A DNA stretch of 64,000 nt from Coix lacryma-jobi var. lacryma-jobi (Eukaryota; Streptophyta; Magnoliopsida; Poales; Poaceae): contig CM019824.1 of NCBI GenBank assembly GCA_009763385.1, positions 146,761,705 through 146,825,704 on the forward strand, written 5' to 3'. A program made the translations under genes and the position numbers. Numbering within the stretch: position 1 is the first letter of the stretch; each line of letters opens with the position of its first letter. This document shows positions 53,383-64,000 of the stretch, in pieces. The notes below the pieces were generated by a model. The model was given only the letters and a program-made list of their open reading frames with translations. It was not told where the DNA came from and did not search any database.

Positions 53383-56336
53383 ATGTGTGTAGGTACCATG
53401 GCATTGGAGGCTTGATTCAATTGGTTCCATGTTGATCATCATGTGATTGATTCAAGTAATGAAGCTTAGTGCAAATCCATCCCAATGCCAAGTCAAGTGA
53501 AGTGAAGTCCAAGTGCTACAACGAACAAGTGCATAAGTTCAAGTTGTGGTGGTTGATTGGAAATATTTGAAGGCTTGCAAACAATTGAGTTGAAGCTTGC
53601 TATTTGATGATCATAAGCTACTAAGGTATATCTCTAGTTGATCATGTTGTTTTAGATGCATATGAGTTGATTGAATTGGATATATATGCATATGTTGCTT
53701 GCTATAAGATGATTGAATGGATAAATTGCTTAGTGATCAAGTTTGAGTTAGTTTGATTGGATATGTTCATGAGACTTCTTTTAGTAAGTGATTTGAATGG
53801 ATGTATGTCTTGTGAAATTGTTCAAACAAGTTAGCTTCAAGTTTGATTCAAATTGGTAGAGTATAGCTCAATTGCTCAAAGTTGTTCAATATTGCAAAAT
53901 CTGAGTGAGCTGAGAAGATAGCCATGTTTGGATGATCAAATATTTTTGGATTGGCTTGAAATTTGGTACACATGCTCTACACTTATGATATTAGTTGCTG
54001 TGCAAAATTCATGATTATTGGATAAGATGTACTTTGGTTTTGGAGTAGATCTTGTCAACTACAGTGCAGCAGTTTTCAGCATGTAGTACTATGGAAAGAA
54101 TTGAAATCTGGTAGCAATCTAGAAAGCCAATGAAGCTCAAATTTTTATGGATGCTAGAACACCTAGAGAAGCACATCTCCACCAAATTTCATGGTCATTG
54201 GACTTATATTTTGGGAGATATGCATGTTTCTTTGAGAAGGACAAAATCTGCCAGAAAAGTGACAATTATTGGATTGATCTAGAGTCACTTTGATTGAAAG
54301 GCCCTCAAGTTGGAATCATGTTTATAAGTGGTTGAGGGACCTATGTTTGGTTTTGAGATGAGCTAGAAGTATGACAAAGATGAGATCAAGACCAACATCA
54401 AGATGAAGAGAAAGATCAAATTCTAGTATCAATTGAAGATCATTTGGAAGAAAGAAAAGAACTCAAATAAGGATTCAAAATCGCATTTTCAAGAAGAGTT
54501 CAAATGGATCAATCAATCAAAGTCAATTCAAGTAAGTATCAAGGATGATTCTTTGGAGAGAGGTCACTTCTCCCTTTTGTAGGGGCTTGCCGCCTTTTGT
54601 AGGTTAACCAAGCGAGGCTTGGAAGGCCAACATGGAAGTGGTGATCTAAAGTGTCATTGGAGATGCTTAGTTGAAGAAATCATAAGAGATTGATCAAAGA
54701 GAGCAAGCAACACCCAAATAGAGAGAAAATCATGAAGATCTTAGACGGTATTCACATGCAAGCTATAATCAAATGAAGAAGCAAGCCAACCACAACAAGA
54801 TAGTGCACTTGATCATTAGTGGTTCTCAAATCATATGGGTGAAGAATGGTATTCAAATTGGTATCTATTGGTCTTCACCAAGCTTTGAAATGGACTTCAC
54901 ATTGCTATTATGGAGCTTAATTAGAATCTAATGACTATCATCTACTCCAAGATAGCAAAGGTATCATTGTAATGTGCATGATCATTTCATTCCTCACTAG
55001 TATGCGGTTAGTGCATATAGTACATTGTAAATAGGATCATGCATAACAATTGAAAAGTTTAAATTCAAAGCCTACCACTATTGCTTGTTTGATTATATGA
55101 TCTAGTGGTTAGTATATGAGTTTGTTCATGAGCTAGTGAACCCAAGTACTTGATCTAGAAGATGAACATTCAAGTGTCTAATTCAACATGAGTAAGATAA
55201 CCATTGAAAAATGTGTGAAGAAGCTTACTCTAGAGCAAACCGAGTTAGATATCTTGTGCAATATTGCCTAGTTCAAGTCACAAATGAGAAGCTCATGAAG
55301 ATGACAAGAGTTCAAGAAGAAGATAATAATGCAAATGGATATCAAGTTAAAATTTTCATTCAAGTGGTATCCTACAAGACTTCAAGTGATCCTCAACTTT
55401 AAGTGATCAAATCAAGCAAAGATCCATCACCAACAAGAGCTCAAGCTTATCAAGTGGATGACCCATGCTATGACATAGGGGAGGTGCCCCACCTATTGGT
55501 ATCAAGGTCAAAGATCCTACACATGGTGTCATTCCAACATATATGGTAGTGTCCATCAAAAATGAAGACTCAAGTATCAACCATCTTCCCTAGTCCAACC
55601 CTTTGTATCAAGAGGAGCATGCCTTTTATGGTCATTGATGACAAAGGGGGAGAAAGTGAAGTGCCAAAGATATGATATGATAGGGGGTGATATGATAAGG
55701 GGAGAAAACAAGAAAAGAAGATGGACATGGATCAAGAGGGAGCAAGATTGGATGATGCGGAAGAATCAAAATTCTTGGACAAAGAGAGCACACAAGTAGG
55801 GGGAGCAAGCTCATGAATACATGTTTGATGCATTTGGTTGTGCATTACATTTGCTTGCTTGCATTGCATATGTTCTAAATTCTTATATGCTTGTGTGCAA
55901 TATTTGCTAGAGCTAAGACTTGAATGATGATTGTTTTCCTTTATTTGGTATCTAGAGCACAGTCTTAGTGTAGCAAGTGGTAACTAGAACCATGTTTATA
56001 ATGTTGATCTCACGAGGTATCTAGTTTCACTTGTCTCTAGTAAGGTTGATGCTAAGGGTGAATTAAAATGTGGTATACACGCTACAAAGGTACAATTCTA
56101 TCTTGTATACCTTAGCATCACTTAGTAGTGCTAACACTCCCACAAATTTCATATTTATGCATGTGTGCAAGCTTGAATCCAAACCATTTGAGCACACATG
56201 TAGGGGGAGTTATCACTACAAAGTCGGGTTGTATGATGCTTATCCAAATTCTCTCATATGGTCTTAATGTTGGATAAGTAACATAGAATCCAAAGAGCTT
56301 AATTTCCATATCTTTGTAGAGTTGTCATCAATTACC
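53383..56336 (+). other. Long non-coding 3' interior of gag-only element
   Basis: About 2.95 kb replaces the place of pol. No conserved pol motif is visible in any frame. Short purine tracts like AAGGGGGAG recur near 55647, 55684, 55798 and 56203. This could be an unrelated filler or a remnant decayed beyond recognition. Confidence 0.6.
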
Positions 56337-56350
56337 AAAAAGGGGGAGAT
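56337..56350 (+). other. Polypurine tract of gag-only element
   Basis: AAAAAGGGGGAGAT directly abuts the 3' LTR start TGAAAGG. It has the same GGGGGAGAT ending as the PPT of the tandem Sirevirus. Confidence 0.85.
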
Positions 56351-58806
56351 TGAAAGGTCCTTGTTTGGTTTTGGTAATTGAGTGACAACCTAGGTGAACT
56401 AATATGTGCTTATGTGAGATACACAGGAAATTAGTTCACATGTGAATGAGCAATGACGGAGCTTATTGCATATGAGACATGACATGGAGTCATGTGGCTA
56501 AGATGGTAAAGATCAAGACAAGACTTTGCTTGATGGACCGATTGCGAAGGTGAAGGGCAAGTTGGAGGCTTTGAAGCCGTTGGTACCGAGTGTCGGGAGG
56601 CTTGAGCAAAGACTTGGCGCCGAAGGACCGAAGCAATGGTGAAGAGCAAGTGAGGTCAAGATCGATGGACCATGGAGGTCATGTGATGATATGAAGTGGA
56701 TCATATCATTTGAAGATAGGTTGGTGCATGTGTTGCATCAACACCGAAGGAGATGGAATGGAATGCGCAAGGCAAAGGTATACTTATAGGGCGTTTCATT
56801 TCACCAGTCATAGGTGTGTAGAGAAGATTATGACCGGGTTTAGGATAGATGGTCGTACTATCAAGAGGAGCAAACTTGTTTGCATATCGGTCATCTAGTG
56901 CCACTTGAGCGATCTAACTTTGCGATGTTGCTAGGATCGAGTGGCGTGGTGAGTGCAAGTGAAAATCCTTTGAAAAATGATTGTGAAAATGCTAACACAC
57001 ATGCTCATGATGTTGTACACTTGGTGGTGTTGGCACATTTGCAAAGAAGAAGGTGTTGGAGTTGATTTGGATCAACACAGAGAAGAAAAGGGAGTTTTCT
57101 GAGTGTGGTCGGTAGTACCGCCCAGGGGGGTCGGTAGTACCGCCCAAGGGTGCTGCGTGCAGCCTTCTCTGTGTTGGGGCTGATTTGGCCTGGCGGTAGT
57201 ACCGCCATAACCTCGGTACTACCGCCCGCGGTGGTACCGACCAGAGGGTCGGTGGTTCCGTGGTCCTGAAGGGTTTTGCAGGCTCTCTGTGTTGAGCCAG
57301 ATTTGGCCTGCCGGTAGTACCGCCATAGGGCCGGTACTACCGACCGTTGGAAGCTTCGAGGGCGAAGGAGTTCGGGGCTCTCTGTGTAGTCCCCAGTTTG
57401 GCCTGCCGGTAGTACCGCCATAGGGCCGGTAGTACCGCCATAGGGCCGGTAGTACCGACCGGGGGGTCGGTAGTTCCTTGGTTTGGAGGAGTTTTGGATG
57501 CTCTCTGTGTAGATCCAGTTTTGGCCTGTCGGTAGTAGTACCGCCATAGGGCCGGTACTACCGACCGTCGGTGGTACCGACCAGGAGTCGGTTGTTCGTT
57601 TGGTCAACGCTGTGTGCAACGGTCCTTTTGACCGCCGGTAGTACCGACCCTTGGGTCGGTAGTACCGACCGAAGGCGTGGAAGCTCGGGAGAAGGGGAAA
57701 ACGGCTAGTTTGTGGCTCCCCTCTATAAATAGAGGGGTGGCCGGCCCTTGGGCAAGGTTGAGCACCCTAGGGACTTAGTGTCCATGGTTGGGAAGTGCTT
57801 AGGAGCCCTCTAACTCGCTTGTGCTTGCTAGTGTGCGAATCTATTGCGAGTGAGCGATTCTAGTGCGTTGCTTTGAGAGATTGCATCGAGTGGCACTAGG
57901 TGTTCGTGTTGCAAGCCGGTGGTGCTTGTTACTCTTGGAGGTTGCCACCTCCTAGACGGCTTGGTGATCGAGTCTCCGTCGTGAAGCCCGCGTGAAGATT
58001 GTGCGTGGCTCCGGAGAAGGATTGTGAGGGGCATTGTGCTCGCCCCGCGGGGATCGCGAAGAGCAACTCTAGTAGAGCGTGTCATTGAGTTACCCTCACT
58101 TGTGGGTGAGTTCTTGCGGCGCTCGAGTGTCGAGCTAGGTGTGGTGCCTATTAGCCACCGAACTACCAAAGTGTGTGGTCGACACAACGAGCACTAGCTT
58201 GGTGGCAACCAAGTGAACCTCGGGAGAAAAATCATCGTGTCAACTTCGTGTTCATCTTCTCGGTGGTTTGCAAACTCCATTCACTAGCTTGTATTTACTT
58301 GTCCATATACTTGTGCTAGTGTAGTTGCTCTTGTAATTAGTTAGCTTGTGTAGCATGCTAGTTACCTTCTTAGCTTGTGTAGCATAGAAGTTAATCCCGT
58401 GAGTGACTAGTTGACTTGTAGTCTTGCTAGTCACATTGCTTAGTTTGTGTAGCTAAGTTGAGCTCTCTAATTTGGCTTGTGTAGCCTTGTTATTGAGCAT
58501 TGCTAGTGAGCTTAGGCTTTGTGCTTTTGCTTAGTGGAATGTGTAGGAGCTCCCCGATTGATTGAGTACTAGTTGCTTAGGTTTGTGTAACCTTGCAAGC
58601 TAGAATTGTTTAGGTGAGCTCTAGCTAGCCCGGCACCTTAATTGCTTTGTTTAGGATCTTTTATAAGGTGCTTGAGAGTATAGATAGAGGGGTGTAGTCT
58701 TGGCTAGACCGATAGTTGTTAATTCCGCATTTGTTTCGGTTAGCCGGTACGTTAAATTTTAGAAAGGACTATTCACCCCCCTCTAGTCCGCCATCTCGAC
58801 CCTTCA
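56351..58806 (+). repeat. 3' LTR of gag-only element
   Basis: 2456 bp. Differences from the 5' LTR are at positions equivalent to 49316, 50010, 50114, 51083 and 51126 plus three homopolymer-length changes. All structural features (U3 palindromes, TATA hairpin, R/U5 repeats) are retained. Confidence 0.92.
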
Positions 58807-58811
58807 ACGGG

Positions 58812-59460
58812 GTGAGAGGGCTAGATGGGCCTAGGATGGGTGTTGATGGTCACTAACATCAATTATAAACTATTACCATATCTGATATATACACTTAATT
58901 CCATCACCAAGTATAGGTATAGGGTTTGATTCTAACAAGTTTCACGAGTTTTGGCATTCCCACTTGTTTTGTAGGATATTTAATTTTTCATAGTAAAGAC
59001 GTCTCAAGTGATGAATTGAAGAGCACCATTGTGAAGAGCTCATCAAGACGATCAAAATAGACATACCGTTTTCTATATTTAGAGTCCCGGTGAAAAAGAT
59101 ATCAAAACTGCAACGGAAACTAACTTGGGAAGGTTCTAGAAGACTCCAGAGAACAATCCACCGAAGTTGGGCTCAAATGGACACAAAAGTGGGTCGGCCC
59201 ATAGGTCGGTCGGCCTACTCTAGAGCTTGTTCGCCCTCCGCTTCAACATCAGTTCTTCCACTGTCTTAGGGTTTGCATCTATGTCATTGATCAAGGTCGG
59301 TTTGATCTGAGGGTTGTGGTGGCTCCCTCACCTCTATATAAAGCAACCCTAACCCCTCTCCCTGAGGCATCCCCTGAAACTCTAATTCATATCCTGCTCG
59401 TAGGGATCAGAGCTAGCTATCAAGAGAAGATCTACCTAATTAGGATGTAGTCTTTAGAAA
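58812..59460 (+). mobile_element. LTR-like fragment with TATA box
   Basis: A TGTTGATGG start at 58841 and TATATAAA at 59335-59342, followed by a C-rich leader, resemble the first half of a Gypsy-type LTR. No matching second copy, terminal CA or TSD could be fixed, so the right boundary is unknown. It continues the older sequence interrupted by the gag-only element. Confidence 0.4.
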
Positions 59461-61953
59461 TAAAGGGATGGAGAGTAAGGGATGGGGCGACGAGCTACCT
59501 GTCGTTAACCTGCACCATAGAGGCCTTGACACAGGCGTTGACCTGGTCGATGATCGGAGACTCCTAAAGAGACTCGAGCAGGTTCATGGCGACAAGATTG
59601 GCTTGCGGTGTCATGAAGACTCGCTGGTTGTCGTAGAGGTCGAACGCATCGGCCAGGTTGCGATGGATGTTGGAGTTGTTGGGCCAATTGGCGGCCTCCT
59701 CTCTGCGTGCCGCACCGGAGGCATTCCTCGCTTCTCATTTCCCCTTTTGCTCTTCTGTTTCCCCATCTATGGGGGGCTCGTCAAGGTAACCTGAAAGACA
59801 GGGCCACCCGGGTTTGGCAAATATCGAGGAGTTGGACTGAAACCTAGGGGGTACGGAGGTGTTTCCTCCTCACGTGTGATCTTGGTCGAGCCGGTGCTAG
59901 AGGTCACGGTCTCTTCTGGAATCGTAGAGAGAATGCCCCTAGAAGCGGTCTCTTGGGTGCGTATGGTGAGGGTTGAGTCGACTGTATAGGATCGACAACG
60001 AGTCATGGGACGAGTCTTGCCGAGGGGATGTGACCTAGGCATCCCTGTGTGACGTACCTATGGTGGGTACCTGTGAGAGGAGAAAATCTCGGGGAGGAGT
60101 GTCTTTGTGGGATGAATCCTCGGGATGGAGGTGTTATGGTAGCATAGGGGTCCGTTAAGAAGATATTCTTTCTGGTCTCTTAGGATCTGATGTGTTGGGG
60201 TGATCAACTCATAATACCTTTCGTGCACACCACTCGCTCTTGAATGGGTGGGGGACAAACTAGTCTCCTAGTTGGAACGATGCCACTTCTGCTAGGTTGA
60301 TAGGTGATAGTGTAGAGAGGTACGGGTTGGCGGCCCACACCCTCCTAAGATAGTGTGGTGACCTTGGTTGCCTGGTACCACGTCTCACAGTATCAGCGTG
60401 TTGGTGGACTTCGGGATGCCTCAACGCTGGGTGGTAGGGTGGCATCATGAAGGCTAGGAGCAGAACGACATCAGCCTAGATGACGACGATCATCGATGAT
60501 GGTGATCTTGTGGTTCCAGGTGTACACACTCTATAGAGTTTACAATCTATACTTATGGTCGTGTCCACGGTCATGGACAACACTATGTGCTCAGTTTCCC
60601 TCGGACTTAGTGAGAGGTTTCTTTTCTTCTCTTTCCTTAGGATGATAGCTCCGACACTGGCTGTTGAGTCATCCGTGCCGCCTAGAGAGTGTGAGAGAGA
60701 TAAGGTGTGTGGGTGTGGTGTTTGTTGGATGGTTGTGATATCGGGTTGGACGACCGGATGGCTGGTCATGTGATATGGACTCTTTGGTTAAAACATGATG
60801 CACTTACTTATAAAATATTGATTACTCGTGTAGGAAAAACTTCAGCCAATATTTGGCCTTATCTCTACCCTTGCATATCCACCTTCCACATAGCAAATGC
60901 AAAGCATAGGGTAGGTATCTGTGGCCAGTATAAATCGTACTGATAATCGTGAACTAGGTGACGAGCTCGAGTATGACTATGATGGCGATGGATGGGAGGA
61001 CTAGAGGACTGGTCCTAAGCTCAAGTCTGGTGGAGTTCGGCAAATCTGCGTCTGAGATTGTGTCTTCTGATGTTGTTCTTGATGTTGTGTGCTCTGTGTG
61101 ATTTCGCCTTGTGGTGACGTAATAAGAAGTAGATCCTGCTATTGTACCCTCTAAAATAGGTATTCGGTGTATGCACTGTGATATCGACTCGAATTCAATA
61201 ATGTGATGGCATGATCTTCAAGGACTGTCGCATTTTTGTTGATTATGTTGATTTTCCTTCGAGGAAATCGTGGATCGTTTCACCTACCATCGAGCCTAAT
61301 CAAGCTCGCCATCGCCAGCTAAATTTGCGTGTCATCATCTTCGTCATTGGATCCACCATTATGCGACGCGCCTGCCCTAGATCTGATGATAGGAGACACG
61401 CCCGCTCTAGATCCATCATCGGGAGGGGCCCACGAGCGACGTCACATCTAGATCTGCCACTGCGAGCTCCTGGATCTACTGTGGCGAGCCCTAGACCGGC
61501 CTCCTGGATCATATAGACAAGTTCCTAGAGGCGGATTTTGCCGACTTTTGATGATTTAAGCTTTGCCAGTACAATGTCTTTGGCTTGTGGCACCCGCGTG
61601 TGGGCACATCGGAGGGGAGCACGGATGAGGGCGATAGAGCAGGAGTAAGAGGGCGGGGCGGTGTGGTGGTGGTACTACATACTTATGCAAGGCTGCATCA
61701 GAGGCAGGCAATACCGAGTGAGGTCGGAAGAGCATGAGGGGACCGAGTAGAAGAGGTTGAAGACAAGTGCAGGAAAAAAACATTTCCCTCACATTCCCAT
61801 CTCGGAATCTAATAAATAATAAAATAATTGATACCTATGAGAAATAAGTGTCATTTCATAATGATAATTAGTAAATTTTGTCATCTACAATGTGAAATGG
61901 AGAATACCATATTTCTTCCATGTCCCACATCAAAAATTAATAATATATACTAA
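59461..61953. other. Degenerate sequence without a recognisable gene
   Basis: GC-richer than its surroundings, with short frames on both strands but none with a domain I recognise. Probably decayed transposon sequence. The part 61200-61550 has repeated CTAGATC-type words. Confidence 0.35.
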
Positions 61954-62246
61954 GGTCAGTCTCAGTGGTGAATTTTATTGCACTGTTTTCAAGACTGTCA
62001 TGTCATGTGAAATGAAATAAAACGTGAATGAAACTCTTCATAGAGAGTGAAAGTTTCATTCTATAGTTTCATATGTATTTAATTTCATGACTCATAGAGA
62101 GTTGGTAATCGTGCCAAGAGAGTTTCATCTAGATGAAACTCATTTCTTCTCTCTTCTTAAATACACCGTCATGTCATAAAAAATAATTATGTGACAACCT
62201 ATTTAATACAAATAAAACTCATATGAAACTCTCATTGAGATTGACC
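61954..62246. mobile_element. Tourist-like MITE (PIF/Harbinger type), TSD TAA
   Basis: 293 bp. Left terminus GGTCAGTCTCAGTGG; the right terminus in reverse reads GGTCAATCTCAATGA. TSD TAA at 61951-61953 and 62247-62249. Internal GAAACTC/GAGTTTC words repeat in both orientations. The terminus resembles Castaway-type elements of grasses. Confidence 0.8.
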
Positions 62247-62389
62247 TAATATTGCGGCCATGTTGGAGTTAACTCATATTTGAGATAACATGAGGTATAC
62301 ACATTCCCAAGCATTTCAAAACAATTTTTTAGTAATATGAAGAAAATTAACCTTCATGGTCCGAATGGATTGACCACCTAATATAAATA

Positions 62390-62636
62390 CACCTTCTATC
62401 CTTGAATATATATAATCACACTTTGATTAGAAAAACAGTCATACAAAATAAGTTTTGGTATTATTTTTATCTTATGATATTCTGTTTTTGCTAAAGAACC
62501 AATTATTTTTAAATACAAATATATAGATGTAAGTTTACGCCCTAAGCTTGTATAGAACTTGACTGATTATTGATTAAAGTGTGTAATTTGACTTTTTCCT
62601 ATACAAAGCATGCTTATCATTTTGGGAATGAGGGAG
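62390..62636. mobile_element. Stowaway-like MITE, diverged, TSD TA
   Basis: 247 bp. The right end in reverse reads CTCCCTCATTCCCAAAAT, a near-canonical Stowaway terminus. The left end CACCTTCTATCCTTGAAT is diverged. TA at both sides. Confidence 0.65.
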
Positions 62637-62764
62637 TATAAAGAAGAATAAAGAAGAAAAAATGACAAACAACTAGAAAAACTTCCCTTGATTTTTACCT
62701 TGATACTCCTCCATCTTAGAAAACTTGGTGTAGAAAATATTTTTGAAAAAATCGTTATACCTTA

Positions 62765-62994
62765 CTCCCTCCGTCCCTAAATAACTATCACAGTTGACGT
62801 ACATACCACAAGTTTAACTCGATTGATAGTAAATATGTGTAACATTTATATTTTCAAATAAATTTATTAAAAAACTAGATCCAAAGATCTTTTTAAAGAT
62901 ATTAATTATGTACAATAATTATTATATTTATATATATTTAATTAAAGATGTTTCTCGAAAAACGAAAACGACAGATATTTAGTGATGTTGGGAG
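62765..62994. mobile_element. Stowaway MITE (Tc1/Mariner type), TSD TA
   Basis: 230 bp. The left end CTCCCTCCGTCCCTAAATA is a canonical Stowaway terminus. The right end in reverse reads CTCCCAACATCACTAAATA. TA at 62763-62764 and 62995-62996. Confidence 0.85.
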
Positions 62995-63278
62995 TAGACA
63001 CTAGGCTGCGCATATTATCCTCCCCATGCGGCAACAAAACTTTTATATACAACATGAGGTAATAGTGGGTATTATCCCATTACCTTGCTTTAAGATATCT
63101 ATGGAATGTAAGCATTTACAGAAATTATATAGAAATTTTACTCGAATCATTTTTTAAAAAATATAGGAATAGAACAAGAATCCAAGTTATAAAGGAGACC
63201 GTAATAAATAAGTAAAAGTATAAGTGCATTTTCATGTTGGAGTATGAAAACAATGGTTGATTGTCCATTGGTTTGATA

Positions 63279-63469
63279 CTTTCTCCATACTTATATTAGT
63301 TTATAGAAAAGTGATATATGTATAATTTTATAAAAGTATTTTTTAAAACAAATCTATTTATATAATTTATATATTTGTAAACTTAGAAATTTAATAGTTG
63401 ATGATTTATATTCCTAATATTTGACTTAAATCTTGTCTAAAATAACATCTAATACACGTATGAAGGAAG
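63279..63469. mobile_element. Stowaway-like MITE, strongly diverged, TSD TA
   Basis: 191 bp, very AT-rich. Left CTTTCTCCATACTTATAT pairs with the reversed right end CTTCCTTCATACGTGTAT. TA at both sides. Confidence 0.55.
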
Positions 63470-63589
63470 TACTTTGATTTGACCCATAAAAAACGTAATA
63501 ATAATGATAAAATAAAAAGAGAAAGGAAAAGAGGGAAAAAGAAAGTACTAAGGAATTACTATAAAGAAGGAGAAAACGATAAGAAAATC

Positions 63590-63699
63590 CGCAGCACCCA
63601 CCGAACAAATTTTTTTCCTTCTCCTACCCGCTCACCTTTCCCCCTACTCTATAACTACCTCCATTCCCGCACTCGCACAAGCTTCCTCCTCCTTCCCAC
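63590..63699 (+). promoter_or_regulatory. Putative promoter and CT-rich 5' leader of a host gene
   Basis: After an A-rich stretch the base composition changes sharply to C- and T-rich sequence with a CTCTATAACT element near 63645. CT-rich leaders just upstream of a start codon are common in grass genes. No transcript evidence is available. Confidence 0.35.
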
Positions 63700-63870
63700 A
63701 TGGGCACCGCTTCCTCCCCAAACTGCAACCTTCATTCACCCTCGTCGTCCTTCGCCACCTCCAACCTAGTCCCATCACTGCTGGATTGGAGAGGTTTGAA
63801 GCATGTTTCCTTCTCGCGCGCCACGTGCTCGACGGAATTCCTCGTCTGCACAGGAGCCAAGAAACGTTAG
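63700..63870 (+). CDS. Putative first exon of a host gene (N-terminus, possibly organelle-targeted)
   Basis: The ATG at 63700 opens 56 residues to an in-frame TAG at 63868. The peptide starts MGTASSPNCNLHSPSSSF and is rich in Ser, Thr and basic residues with few acids, as in plastid transit peptides. The frame ends in GAKKR. A GT suitable as a splice donor occurs just before the stop, and the downstream sequence becomes T- and G-rich like an intron. If so, the exon ends near 63865 and the gene continues outside the window. I do not recognise the product. Confidence 0.35.
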   Translation: MGTASSPNCNLHSPSSSFATSNLVPSLLDWRGLKHVSFSRATCSTEFLVCTGAKKR

Positions 63871-64000
63871 GATTAGGCGTCTCCCGGGGTCCCTTTTAGT
63901 TCCCCTCTAACGAATCGTAGGTTTCCGGTTTGGTGTTGCTGTGTCCCGTGATTTTTGGGTGGCTTTGGTGTAGAGTTTAGAAAGATATCAAGAACTTCCA

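Larger units (their letters stand above)
48861..58806 (+). mobile_element. Young gag-only Sirevirus-like element, TSD ACGGG
   Basis: 9946 bp with LTRs 48861-51317 and 56351-58806, flanked by ACGGG at 48856-48860 and 58807-58811. The LTRs differ at about 5 substitutions and 3 one-base indels, so the insertion is recent. PBS, a gag with coiled coil and zinc knuckles, repeated PPT-like tracts and clustered LTR palindromes all fit a Sirevirus. The 5.0 kb interior has gag but no protease, integrase, RT or RNase H. It must depend on an autonomous relative, not necessarily the Sirevirus family in this window. Confidence 0.92.

Noticed and set aside
59468..59794. 108-residue plus-strand frame in GC-rich sequence as a host gene
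   Set aside because: No recognisable motif, a comparable frame on the opposite strand, and surrounding sequence that looks like decayed repeats.
61211..61516. 101-residue frame rich in Arg and Ser
   Set aside because: Low-complexity composition from repeated CTAGATC-type words and no domain.

Overview
The window is plant nuclear DNA, almost certainly from a grass (Poaceae). It consists of nested LTR retrotransposons of kinds typical of grass genomes, followed by a cluster of Stowaway and Tourist-like MITEs and what may be the 5' end of a host gene. No bacterial genes, RNA genes or CRISPR arrays are visible. The species cannot be named from the sequence.

Layout. (1) 1-47813 is an outer LTR element on the minus strand. 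Its 3' LTR is cut by the window edge (1-933) and its 5' LTR is 45936-47813. The PBS context resembles that of Tat-type Gypsy elements. I see no gag-pol in its interior, so it looks non-autonomous. (2) A solo LTR (994-2959, TSD TTGGT) sits inside the outer element. (3) Also inside it, 3932-44440 is a 40.5 kb head-to-tail array of a Ty1/copia Sirevirus on the minus strand: five LTRs and four internal regions (LTR-I-LTR-I-LTR-I-LTR-I-LTR) with one 5-bp TSD, GACTT, at the two outermost ends only. Copies 1, 3 and 4 keep long gag and pol frames. Copy 2 is broken by many single-base indels that look like unpolished assembly sequence. (4) 47814-48855 is an older remnant. (5) 48861-58806 is a second, very young Sirevirus-like element on the plus strand (TSD ACGGG). 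It encodes only a gag with four zinc knuckles and has no pol. (6) 58812-61953 is degenerate repeat DNA, including an LTR-like piece with a TATA box. (7) 61954-63469 holds one Tourist-like and three Stowaway-like MITEs. (8) 63.6 kb to the end looks like a promoter, CT-rich leader and short first exon of a host gene running off the window.

How the parts work together. The intact Sirevirus frames encode capsid/nucleocapsid (in two frames) and protease-integrase-reverse transcriptase-RNase H (in a third). The outer element and the gag-only element lack pol and would need enzymes in trans from relatives. LTR divergence puts the outer element and the original Sirevirus insertion at roughly similar ages (about 1.6-1.7 percent) and the gag-only element much later (about 0.2 percent).

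The most unusual signal is a structural pattern shared by unrelated LTRs here. Short hairpins are repeated in tandem, the centre is conserved, and the arms differ between repeats but remain complementary within each repeat. It is clear in the outer LTR (core AATCCRCCGCAYGATAC) and in the Sirevirus LTR (core TTTTGWGGCCCAAA), and weaker in the gag-only LTR (core TTGTGTA) and the solo LTR (core near GGYGCCC). Changed but complementary arms suggest selection on a folded RNA or DNA structure rather than on the arm sequence.
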